In this document: positions 21,788 to 28,475 of the stretch, in pieces
Numbering within the stretch: the stretch's first letter is position 1
Layout: every line of letters starts with the position of its first letter
Assembly: GCA_903903975.1 (NCBI GenBank)
Contig: CAIVAS010000100.1
Location: forward strand, 1 to 61,812
Direction: 5' to 3'
Length of the DNA: 61,812 bases
Source: an uncultured Burkholderiales bacterium
GTDB taxonomy: Bacteria; Pseudomonadota; Gammaproteobacteria; Burkholderiales; Burkholderiaceae_E
Translations under genes and position numbers: made by a program
The notes under the pieces: model-generated
The model's input: the letters and a program-made list of their open reading frames with translations, nothing else
Told to the model about the DNA's origin: nothing
Databases searched by the model: none

Positions 21788-22923
21788 CTGTCGCGGGCCC
21801 GGACGACCATCCCCTAGTTGAGATCGACCTCTCAGCAATCGCACTCAACTGGCAAAAAGCCTGCCAAGTGTTTCGGGGTGCGCATCTTGGTGCTGTACTG
21901 AAGAACGATGCTTATGGGCTCGGTATCGGTCGGATTGCGCCATGTCTGGTTGAGAAGGGATGTCAAAACTTCTGGGTGGCAAATTTCTCTGAAGGGGTGC
22001 TTCTGCGCGAGACACTGGGTTCGGAGCAGAGCCGGATCTTTGTGCTTCACGGCAGCGGCAGAGTTTCGTTCCATACCCATGCGATCCATGGCTTGATTCC
22101 GGTCCTTGCTTGTCTCGATGAAATAGTGCTTGCAAGCGCCGAAGCATCGAAAAATGGCGAGCGATATCGAGTTGCGATCCATCTTGACACCGGGCTTTCA
22201 AGGCTGGGGCTTGACCGCACGCAGGTCGAGTTGCTCGTTGAACAGCCGCATCGCCTCGATGGGCTGATCGTGGATACTTGGGTGACGCAACTGGCGCGAT
22301 TCGACGATCCTCGATCCCCCGAGTGTCTCGAACAGCGAGAGCGATTCATCCGCTGGACTGGGTTGCTCCCACAGGCGGACCGCAGCTTGGCGGCCTCGAC
22401 GGCCTTGTTTACCGACAGCAGCTGGCACTTCGATCACGCACGAATCGGCAGTGCGCTTTTCGGCGTCGAGACTGCTCCGCGCTTTCCCATGAACTATCTG
22501 CCCGCGGTGACCTTGACTGCACCGGTTTTGCGGGTGCAATCGGTCCCGGCAGGCACTGCAGTCGGCTATTCGGGCCTCTATAAAACGGCCGCGCCTTCGA
22601 GGCTTGCGACGCTTGCGATCGGGTATGGCGATGGCCTGCCGGTGAGCCTTGCCAATCACGGACAGGTATTCATCCACGGCATTGCGGCCCCGATCGTTGG
22701 CGGCATTTCGATGGGACTCATGACGGTTGATGTCACGCGGTTTGGGATAAATCAAGTTAAAGCGGGGACAAGAGCCGAGATCTATGGGCGGCATCAGCCT
22801 GTTCATCAGCTTGCCCAATTGGCTGGCATTGCGCCGAACGCTTTGCTGGTGCCGACGGCTAGTCTGGCAACGCGGGTCTATCGCACTGCGATTGCTAAGG
22901 TGAGCGAAGAAAATGAGGCTTAA
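21784..22923 (+). CDS. Alanine racemase-family PLP protein
   Basis: The 379-residue protein has the PLP lysine in AVLKNDAYGLG, the substrate-side HLDTGLSRLG, an Arg in DHARIGSALFG, the second catalytic Tyr in VGYSGLY and the IGYGDGLP block, so the fold and main catalytic residues of alanine racemase are present. Departures from housekeeping Alr are visible: K-N-D-A replaces the usual K-A-N/D-A, and the MD pair near the C terminus reads ISMGLMTVD. It is therefore probably a specialised racemase for another amino acid, or a sensor-linked one, rather than the wall-synthesis enzyme. It overlaps its neighbours by 4 and 11 bases. Confidence 0.82.
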   Translation: MTVAGPDDHPLVEIDLSAIALNWQKACQVFRGAHLGAVLKNDAYGLGIGRIAPCLVEKGCQNFWVANFSEGVLLRETLGSEQSRIFVLHGSGRVSFHTHAIHGLIPVLACLDEIVLASAEASKNGERYRVAIHLDTGLSRLGLDRTQVELLVEQPHRLDGLIVDTWVTQLARFDDPRSPECLEQRERFIRWTGLLPQADRSLAASTALFTDSSWHFDHARIGSALFGVETAPRFPMNYLPAVTLTAPVLRVQSVPAGTAVGYSGLYKTAAPSRLATLAIGYGDGLPVSLANHGQVFIHGIAAPIVGGISMGLMTVDVTRFGINQVKAGTRAEIYGRHQPVHQLAQLAGIAPNALLVPTASLATRVYRTAIAKVSEENEA

Positions 22924-23698
22924 CGAAATGTCGAGGCAATCAAGAAGCCTCGCCGTGCCGTTTGTGGCGGTTCTGATCGGAGTCCTTGCGTTGCTTCTGG
23001 CTGGGTTTTGGGTGCTCAGCCAGGCTCGTTTGAGTTCCGAGCGCATCGAACTTCGCGACAGTCGCTTTCGGTTCAGTCTCGGTTTGGTGAGAGTCGGGCT
23101 TGAGGCTGGCTTGCGCCTGGGCTTTACCCCGTCCGAAATTCCCCTTGCGCCAGCCATCATTGAGCAGGCGCGGGCGCGCGAAAAGGACATCTTGTCGGTT
23201 GATGTTTTTGATCCTTCCGGTCGCATTCTTTTCACGACCGATCAGGGCGGGCTCGGTGCCAAAGTGCCCGCAACCTGGCGTGATCAGTGTCTTGCGACCT
23301 CGCCGTCGGAAATCTGGACGGCAAACGATGATGACGATCGCCTGCAGTGCGCTGTCGTTCTTGATGCACTCGATGTCAAGGCGGCTGGCGTGCTGTTGCG
23401 GTATCGCCTCGATAGGCGCGAGTGGTTTTTTGGAAGCTTGCCCCGCCATCTCGTCTGGTTTTTTGGCCTGTTGGCGATCTTCACCGCAATGGGTGGTTTT
23501 GCCGGATGGCTCATTATCCGACCCCTTGAGCGCAGGATTCTCGAGGCTGCCCAAGCGGTCAACGGTGAACTCGCTGTCAGCGACGATGCAGTAGTCGGTC
23601 CGGTGGGATCGGCGATGAGCGACTACGCTGCTTTGGAGTCCGCGGTAAACAAGGTTGAAGCCGAAGCAGACAGTCTTGATCACATCGAGTCCCGGTAG
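22913..23698 (+). CDS. Stand-alone periplasmic sensor membrane protein
   Basis: The 261-residue protein has two membrane helices (residues about 12-36 and 180-205) flanking a periplasmic domain, then a short HAMP-like cytoplasmic tail (RPLERRILEAAQAVNGELAV) and no output domain. The periplasmic part repeats the pattern seen in the MFS fusion and the SpoIIE protein: RLGFTPSEIPLAP, then ILSVDVFDPSGRILFTTD. It starts within the last 11 bases of the racemase gene and ends 7 bases before the phosphatase gene. I infer that it pairs with the phosphatase as a co-receptor. The start could also be ATG 22928. Confidence 0.65.
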   Translation: MRLNEMSRQSRSLAVPFVAVLIGVLALLLAGFWVLSQARLSSERIELRDSRFRFSLGLVRVGLEAGLRLGFTPSEIPLAPAIIEQARAREKDILSVDVFDPSGRILFTTDQGGLGAKVPATWRDQCLATSPSEIWTANDDDDRLQCAVVLDALDVKAAGVLLRYRLDRREWFFGSLPRHLVWFFGLLAIFTAMGGFAGWLIIRPLERRILEAAQAVNGELAVSDDAVVGPVGSAMSDYAALESAVNKVEAEADSLDHIESR

Positions 23699-23705
23699 GT
23701 TGCAT

Positions 23706-26648
23706 ATGGACGCTACAGCTACCAGTCTCTGGCGGAAATGGGTCGCGGTCATCGCAGCCTGTTGTACCGCGCTTGCGTTTGCCGTGACGCGTTACGCAGA
23801 TTACGAAGCTGAACTCCTGAGAGGTCCCGAGCAGCTCAAGACCTCTGAAGTGATCGGTCAATCGCTCGTTGCTGATCTCGACCGTGCGGTCGGCTATGGC
23901 ATTCCATTGACCGAATTGCCCGGTGTTGAACCCTGGTTGGGCGATATCGTTGAGTCAAACCCCCTGATCTCGGCGATCGCCATCACCGATGGGCATGGCC
24001 AGCTTCTGACTGGGTACGCTGTTTCCGCGGAATTCAAGGACGCGATGACCAAGGCGGGATCGGACGATTCGACCAATGTCGAGGGGCTGTACGTCCGGAC
24101 AATGGCATTGCGAGGCAGTTCGAACGAGGGGGAACCTGGTTATTTTCTGCATGTCGCCGGCCGGCCTCCCAGCAATGATTTTCGACTCCGAATTCTGGCG
24201 CTGGTAATCGCTGCGCTGTGCACGGCGATCTCAGCGGTACTGCTGCGCCTGATCATTCTCAAGCGGTTGGTGTCTCCTCTGAAGGCAACGCGTCTTGCGC
24301 TTGACAGTCTGATTGCAGGGCGAATCGACGCCCTGTCGAGAAGCAGTTTGCAAGGGCCTGCGCCATTTCTGCAGTCGACATTGGCGACTCGCTTGTCGTC
24401 CCTTTCTGATCGCAACAGGCTTGCGGCGCAACGGGTTGCTGAAGTTCGGGCAGCTCATTTTGATCCACCGATCCTGCAGCGACTCGACGAGCTGTTGGAT
24501 GGGCTAATGCCGTTGGACGCGAGAGCCCTGACCGCCGAGCCGAGTGAGATCAGTCGACGCATGGCTCGGCAATCGCTGATTCGACAAGTCGTTCTGGCGA
24601 CTGTTGGGGCTTTGACATGTGTATTGCTCGGCAGTGCGCTTCTCATGAAGGCGCGAGATGATGCCAATGCCGTGAGGCTGTTGAAGCTCTCCGACACGGC
24701 GCTGTCGCATGCCTGGAGATCGATCGCTTCGCGTGACGAAATTCAGCTGAATGCCTCGCTCAACGCGGTGCTTGCAGACCGGGTGGCGATGGACATGCTC
24801 AATCACGATCAGTTCGATCTGCTTCGCGATCGCCTGAGTCAATTGGCGCCCCAGCAGATCTGGCTGACGTTCACGAAAACCGATGGCAGCGTTGTGGCAA
24901 CCAATGCAGGGATCCCTAATTCGGTCAGACCGAATCGCGCCACCTTGCAGTCTTTGCGGAGTGGGCAATCGTCGATCGTCGGGGTCTGGCAAAGCTACGA
25001 TCTCGAATATCAGGCAGGTGCTGCCCGCCTCGTGCCGCGCGAGCATGCCGAGGACCTGATGCTGATCGCCAGTCAGCCGCTAAGTGAGAGCCTGGGTGAT
25101 CTGGAGCGACTCATCAGCGCGCCTGTCGCGCTGGCTGACCTTCGTGGCCAACCGGTCTTTGACGCTAACGCGGATATCGTCGGTCTTTGGCGAAAGGAAG
25201 GTCGAAGAGGGGTTGTCGACAATTCGGGTGATCGGCCGACGATCCTGTCTTCACTGGTGCTTAATGACGAGAGCGGCCGCATGCTCGGTACGCTGATGAC
25301 GAGGATGCCGACAGCGACTGACGCAGATAGTCGGGATGCCGGCATGTGGCTTCTTGCGCTGACCCTGATTGCCTTGGCCGGATTGGGGCTTGTCTACTAT
25401 CTGCTGCGATTGCTTGCCCCGATTGCGGCAAGCTCGGAGAGGCTCGAGGGTTTGTCTGCGGCTGAGTCGGTATCCGAAGCTCACACATCGCCCGCCGTCC
25501 TCAATGCATTTCGGCTCGACCATACCATCGGGCGGCTGGAGGAGATGATCCGGTCCTTCAGTGCTTTGCGTCGCTCGCGTGACCGTCAAGGTCAGCGACA
25601 GGCCCGTTTCATTCGTCATCAGATGACGGCGCTGGCGTCGCGACTCGGTGACGAAGCGAGGGTTGCCATTCTTGCGGACCTCGACCGGATCGAAGGCGAA
25701 CTGGCGACGTTGCCGCATACCGCGACAAGCCAGCCTGTCGTGCCGGTGTCTGATCTGCATCATGAACAGGTCGTTGACGAAATCGGGATTCTCGCGCTCG
25801 GCTTTCAGAACCTCGCGAGTCGCGTCGGCGATCAATACGAACAGCTCGACAAACTTGTCGCCGAGTTACGCGAAGCGCTGCGCGTGAAAACACAGTTTGT
25901 TGCGATCCAGCAGGAGCTCGAGATTGCCCGCAAGATGCAGCTGGCGATCTTGCCGCGTGAATTCGCCACACACAATGGGCTCGCGATTCAGGCAAAGATG
26001 CAGCCGGCCAAAGAGATTGGCGGCGACTTTTACGATTTTTTTGCGCTTGATGAACACCATGTCGCGATGACCGTGGCAGATGTTTCGGGCAAAGGCGTCC
26101 CGGCAGCGCTGTTTATGGCGGTGTCCCGAACCCTGTTGCGTGCCGTGGCACAGTTCAGCGAAAGCCCGGCCAAGTGCCTGGTCCGGCTCAACGATCTGCT
26201 GGCCGCCGACAATGAACGAATGATGTTCGTGACCCTTTTTTACGCAATCCTCGATACTCGAAGCGGCAAGCTCGTCTATGCAAACGCCGGCCACAACCTG
26301 CCTTATGTCATGCGCGCAACCGGCGAGCTTGAGCCAATCGGTCTATCGGGTGGTATGGCCCTTGCCATCGTTGAAGGCAACAAGTACGAGGATCATCATG
26401 TCACTCTCGCACCAGGCGATCGTTTGTTCATGTACACCGATGGCGTTACCGAGGCTTTCGATCCGCGGGGACAGATGTTCGGTGAGCAACGACTTGAACT
26501 GATGCTGGAGCGAATGCGTTCGCTTGCGATTTCGGAAATTCCGGAGCGGGTCGTTTTTGAAGTCAATGAATTCGAGGCCGGAGGCCCTCAGACCGACGAC
26601 ATTACCTGTCTGACAGCCTCATTTCAGGAGGCGGCCGCGAGAGTCTGA
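23706..26648 (+). CDS. Membrane-bound SpoIIE/RsbU-type serine phosphatase with two periplasmic sensors
   Basis: The 980-residue protein has four membrane helices (about 12-28, 160-186, 292-314, 546-570) enclosing two periplasmic regions. The first carries the shared operon sensor pattern GYGIPLTELPGVEPW then ISAIAITDGHGQLL; the second (315-545) looks like a larger Cache-type domain. A coiled-coil linker leads to a PP2C/SpoIIE domain (735-975) with intact metal motifs: EIGGDFYDFF, ADVSGKGVPAALF, YANAGHNLPYV, YTDGVTEA and QTDDITCL. Such enzymes dephosphorylate a STAS anti-anti-sigma protein. The STAS and anti-sigma genes lie just downstream, completing a partner switch. ATG 23706 is used; earlier in-frame starts lie inside the preceding gene. 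Confidence 0.9.
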   Translation: MDATATSLWRKWVAVIAACCTALAFAVTRYADYEAELLRGPEQLKTSEVIGQSLVADLDRAVGYGIPLTELPGVEPWLGDIVESNPLISAIAITDGHGQLLTGYAVSAEFKDAMTKAGSDDSTNVEGLYVRTMALRGSSNEGEPGYFLHVAGRPPSNDFRLRILALVIAALCTAISAVLLRLIILKRLVSPLKATRLALDSLIAGRIDALSRSSLQGPAPFLQSTLATRLSSLSDRNRLAAQRVAEVRAAHFDPPILQRLDELLDGLMPLDARALTAEPSEISRRMARQSLIRQVVLATVGALTCVLLGSALLMKARDDANAVRLLKLSDTALSHAWRSIASRDEIQLNASLNAVLADRVAMDMLNHDQFDLLRDRLSQLAPQQIWLTFTKTDGSVVATNAGIPNSVRPNRATLQSLRSGQSSIVGVWQSYDLEYQAGAARLVPREHAEDLMLIASQPLSESLGDLERLISAPVALADLRGQPVFDANADIVGLWRKEGRRGVVDNSGDRPTILSSLVLNDESGRMLGTLMTRMPTATDADSRDAGMWLLALTLIALAGLGLVYYLLRLLAPIAASSERLEGLSAAESVSEAHTSPAVLNAFRLDHTIGRLEEMIRSFSALRRSRDRQGQRQARFIRHQMTALASRLGDEARVAILADLDRIEGELATLPHTATSQPVVPVSDLHHEQVVDEIGILALGFQNLASRVGDQYEQLDKLVAELREALRVKTQFVAIQQELEIARKMQLAILPREFATHNGLAIQAKMQPAKEIGGDFYDFFALDEHHVAMTVADVSGKGVPAALFMAVSRTLLRAVAQFSESPAKCLVRLNDLLAADNERMMFVTLFYAILDTRSGKLVYANAGHNLPYVMRATGELEPIGLSGGMALAIVEGNKYEDHHVTLAPGDRLFMYTDGVTEAFDPRGQMFGEQRLELMLERMRSLAISEIPERVVFEVNEFEAGGPQTDDITCLTASFQEAAARV

Positions 26649-26663
26649 TCCATTGAAGATCAG

Positions 26664-27083
26664 CTATTCGTTCGAGCCGAGTTTCTTTTTGACGGCAAGA
26701 TGGTTGCGGCCGTGCTCGTGCCGATATTCAACGCTGTCCATCAGCTCTCGAACCAGAAACACGCCCAGGCCACCGATCGGTCGATCATCAAGCTCTGAAT
26801 CAAGATCGGGGGGTGGCGCAGTCAGCGGATCGTAGGGAATACCGTCGTCGGAGATCTCCATCGACACCAGGTCGCCCTGCTGAGACAGATGCATCGAAAT
26901 GTCGGGCTTACGAGCCCCATCGCCACCGTAGGAGATGACGTTCATCAGAATTTCTTCGAGAACGAGTTTGACCTTGAAGGTTGAATCGTCTGGCCAGGAC
27001 ATCGACTCGGCAAAGTCGCCCACCGCCTTGTCGGCGGTAACCAGTGATTCAAGTTCGGCATCAAGCCTCAGAGTCAGTTCCAT
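26664..27083 (-). CDS. RsbW/SpoIIAB-like anti-sigma serine kinase
   Basis: The 139-residue HATPase_c protein shows the N box EEILMNVISYG (Glu44, Asn48), the G1 box DDGIPYDP and the G2 glycines in IGGLGVFLV. This is the kinase that phosphorylates STAS antagonists and holds a sigma factor or other target in partner-switch systems. It is convergent with the phosphatase gene (15-base gap) and divergent from the STAS gene. ATG 27083 is preferred because AAGG precedes it; ATG 27116 would add 11 residues. No sigma factor gene is in this window, so the target is unknown. Confidence 0.85.
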   Translation of the reverse strand: MELTLRLDAELESLVTADKAVGDFAESMSWPDDSTFKVKLVLEEILMNVISYGGDGARKPDISMHLSQQGDLVSMEISDDGIPYDPLTAPPPDLDSELDDRPIGGLGVFLVRELMDSVEYRHEHGRNHLAVKKKLGSNE

Positions 27084-27171
27084 AGCCGCGACCTTACTAC
27101 GTAGTCTGTCGATCATGAAATTACTTTAGACTAGGCTGACATTTCAATTTGACATTTATTCGGGGCAGAAA

Positions 27172-27456
27172 ATGACGACTTCAAAAGATTGCAAGCCGGT
27201 CGGCAGGCTTGACGGCGCCAACGCCGCAACCTATGAAAAAGAATTTCTCGGCTTGCTGGTTGATGACGTCAATACGCTCAACATTGATTTGTCCGGCCTC
27301 GATTACGTCAGCAGCGCCGGCTTGCGTGTGCTGCTGGTCGCAGCCAAGGCGGCCAAGGGCAAGGGAGGAAAGGTCGTCCTGTCATCGCCTAAGCCTGCAA
27401 TCCTCGAAGTGCTGAAAATCAGCGGTTTCGACAAGATTCTCGAAGTTCGCGCCTGA
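27172..27456 (+). CDS. STAS-domain anti-anti-sigma factor (RsbV/SpoIIAA-like)
   Basis: The 94-residue protein is a single STAS domain. The phosphorylation loop reads DYVSSAGLRVLL; by alignment to SpoIIAA, Ser48 is the phosphoacceptor. It is the expected substrate of the kinase encoded at 26.7 kb and the phosphatase encoded at 23.7 kb. The N terminus is shortened relative to classic RsbV. It is followed after 9 bases by the GPP34 gene, suggesting the two are cotranscribed. Confidence 0.9.
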   Translation: MTTSKDCKPVGRLDGANAATYEKEFLGLLVDDVNTLNIDLSGLDYVSSAGLRVLLVAAKAAKGKGGKVVLSSPKPAILEVLKISGFDKILEVRA

Positions 27457-27465
27457 GGCACAACC

Positions 27466-28128
27466 ATGACTGCCCCCAACAAACTGACGCTCGCAGAAGA
27501 ACTCGTCCTGATTGCCCTCGACGACGAAAGCGGTTCGCTACTTAGCCTGCCCCCGTTTTCGCTCGAGGTTGCCATGGCGGCTTCGCTGCTGATGGAACTC
27601 GAGCGTGCCGGTCGCATCGACAGTGATGAGCAAAAGGTTTTCGTGATCTCCCCCAAGCCGACCGGTAAAGCGATCCTTGATGAGCCACTCGAAGAGATCG
27701 TTGCCGAAAGCCGCCAGTTGCCGACCTCTGCCTGGTTGCGCCGATTGGCTGCGCCCGGCCCGGTCCTTCGCGAGCGCGTGATTGCCGGTCTGGTTGATCA
27801 CGGCGTATTGCAGTCGGTTGAAAAGCGTCTGCTCTGGGTTTTCAAGACCCGCGTGTATCCGCCCACAAGCGGTATCGAAGAGCGTGAGGTCAAGAGCCGT
27901 GTCATGACACTGCTCAACAACGATGAGATCCCGGAAACCCGTGATGCCCTGCTGATCGGTCTGCTGCGCGCCACCGGCATCATGTATCGCCTGCTGAGCT
28001 CGACCGAACGCGAACGGCTGCGTGATCGCATCGATCAGATCGCTAACCTCGAAGAAATCAATCGGGCCTTGAGCGCGACGGTTTCTGAGTTGCTGATAGA
28101 ACTGACGTCGGCATCGTTTCATCCGTGA
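27466..28128 (+). CDS. GPP34-family (GOLPH3/Vps74-like) protein
   Basis: The 220-residue protein begins with the GPP34 signature LTLAEELVLIALDDESGSLL and continues with the all-helical pattern of PF05719 (LLMELERAGRID, RERVIAGLVDHGVL, ALLIGLLRATGIMYRLLS). In eukaryotes this fold binds phosphatidylinositol-4-phosphate at the Golgi and retains glycosyltransferases; bacterial members have no settled role. Placement 9 bases after the STAS gene suggests it is either the output of the partner switch or a membrane-recruitment factor for it (inference). Confidence 0.82.
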   Translation: MTAPNKLTLAEELVLIALDDESGSLLSLPPFSLEVAMAASLLMELERAGRIDSDEQKVFVISPKPTGKAILDEPLEEIVAESRQLPTSAWLRRLAAPGPVLRERVIAGLVDHGVLQSVEKRLLWVFKTRVYPPTSGIEEREVKSRVMTLLNNDEIPETRDALLIGLLRATGIMYRLLSSTERERLRDRIDQIANLEEINRALSATVSELLIELTSASFHP

Positions 28129-28186
28129 TGGTTCACGGCAGCGTCGGGTTCGGTCGATGTGTGAAGACGCCTTGATCGAATCCGTT

Positions 28187-28210
28187 ATAAGGAGCCGATC
28201 GGCTCCTTAT
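28187..28210 (+). terminator. Intrinsic-type terminator after the GPP34 gene
   Basis: A perfect 24-base palindrome with arms ATAAGGAGCC / GGCTCCTTAT around GATC is followed by TCTTTC. The AT-rich base and T-rich exit are consistent with a terminator that ends the STAS-GPP34 transcript and, being symmetric, could also stop transcription from the right. Confidence 0.65.
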
Positions 28211-28326
28211 TCTTTCGCGATCGAATATTTCAGACTCGTACAGAACGGTCTTTTCTTGCGCGCTGCTATCAGCATTCAAGAGCGTCGCTCTCGGATCGCA
28301 AGTTGCACATCGGCTGGCAGTACCGA

Positions 28327-28413
28327 TGGTGCCCAGAAGAGGACTCGAACCTCCACACCATTGCTGGCGCTAGGACCTGAACCTAGTGCGTCTACCAATT
28401 CCGCCATCTGGGC
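28327..28413 (-). tRNA. tRNA-Leu (CAG anticodon)
   Basis: On the minus strand the gene begins GCCCAGATGGCGGAATTGGT and ends with a T-arm GGTTCGAGTCC and an encoded CCA; the 7-bp acceptor stem GCCCAGA/TCTGGGC is perfect. The anticodon stem CTAGG/CCTAG holds the loop TTCAGGT, so the anticodon is CAG, reading CUG. The long variable arm marks a class II tRNA as expected for leucine. Length is 87 bases including CCA. Confidence 0.97.
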
Positions 28414-28444
28414 TTCGGTGTGACTGACGCCACCCGAACCCGAA

Positions 28445-28472
28445 ATTATAAACCCACCGTGAGTTCTGTCAA
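28445..28472 (-). promoter_or_regulatory. Consensus sigma-70 promoter of tRNA-Leu
   Basis: Read on the minus strand, TTGACA (28472-28467) is followed after 16 bases by TATAAT (28450-28445), a perfect match to both hexamers. The -10 lies 31 bases before the tRNA 5' end, leaving room for a short leader. The -35 box ends 3 bases from the GTG start of the divergent rnr gene, so RNA polymerase bound here could interfere with rnr initiation. Confidence 0.88.
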
Positions 28473-28475
28473 ATC

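Noticed and set aside
27149-27177. TTGACA upstream of the STAS gene as a promoter
   Set aside because: A matching -10 box would overlap the start codon at 27172, and no TATAAT-like hexamer is there; it may be chance in an AT-richer spacer.
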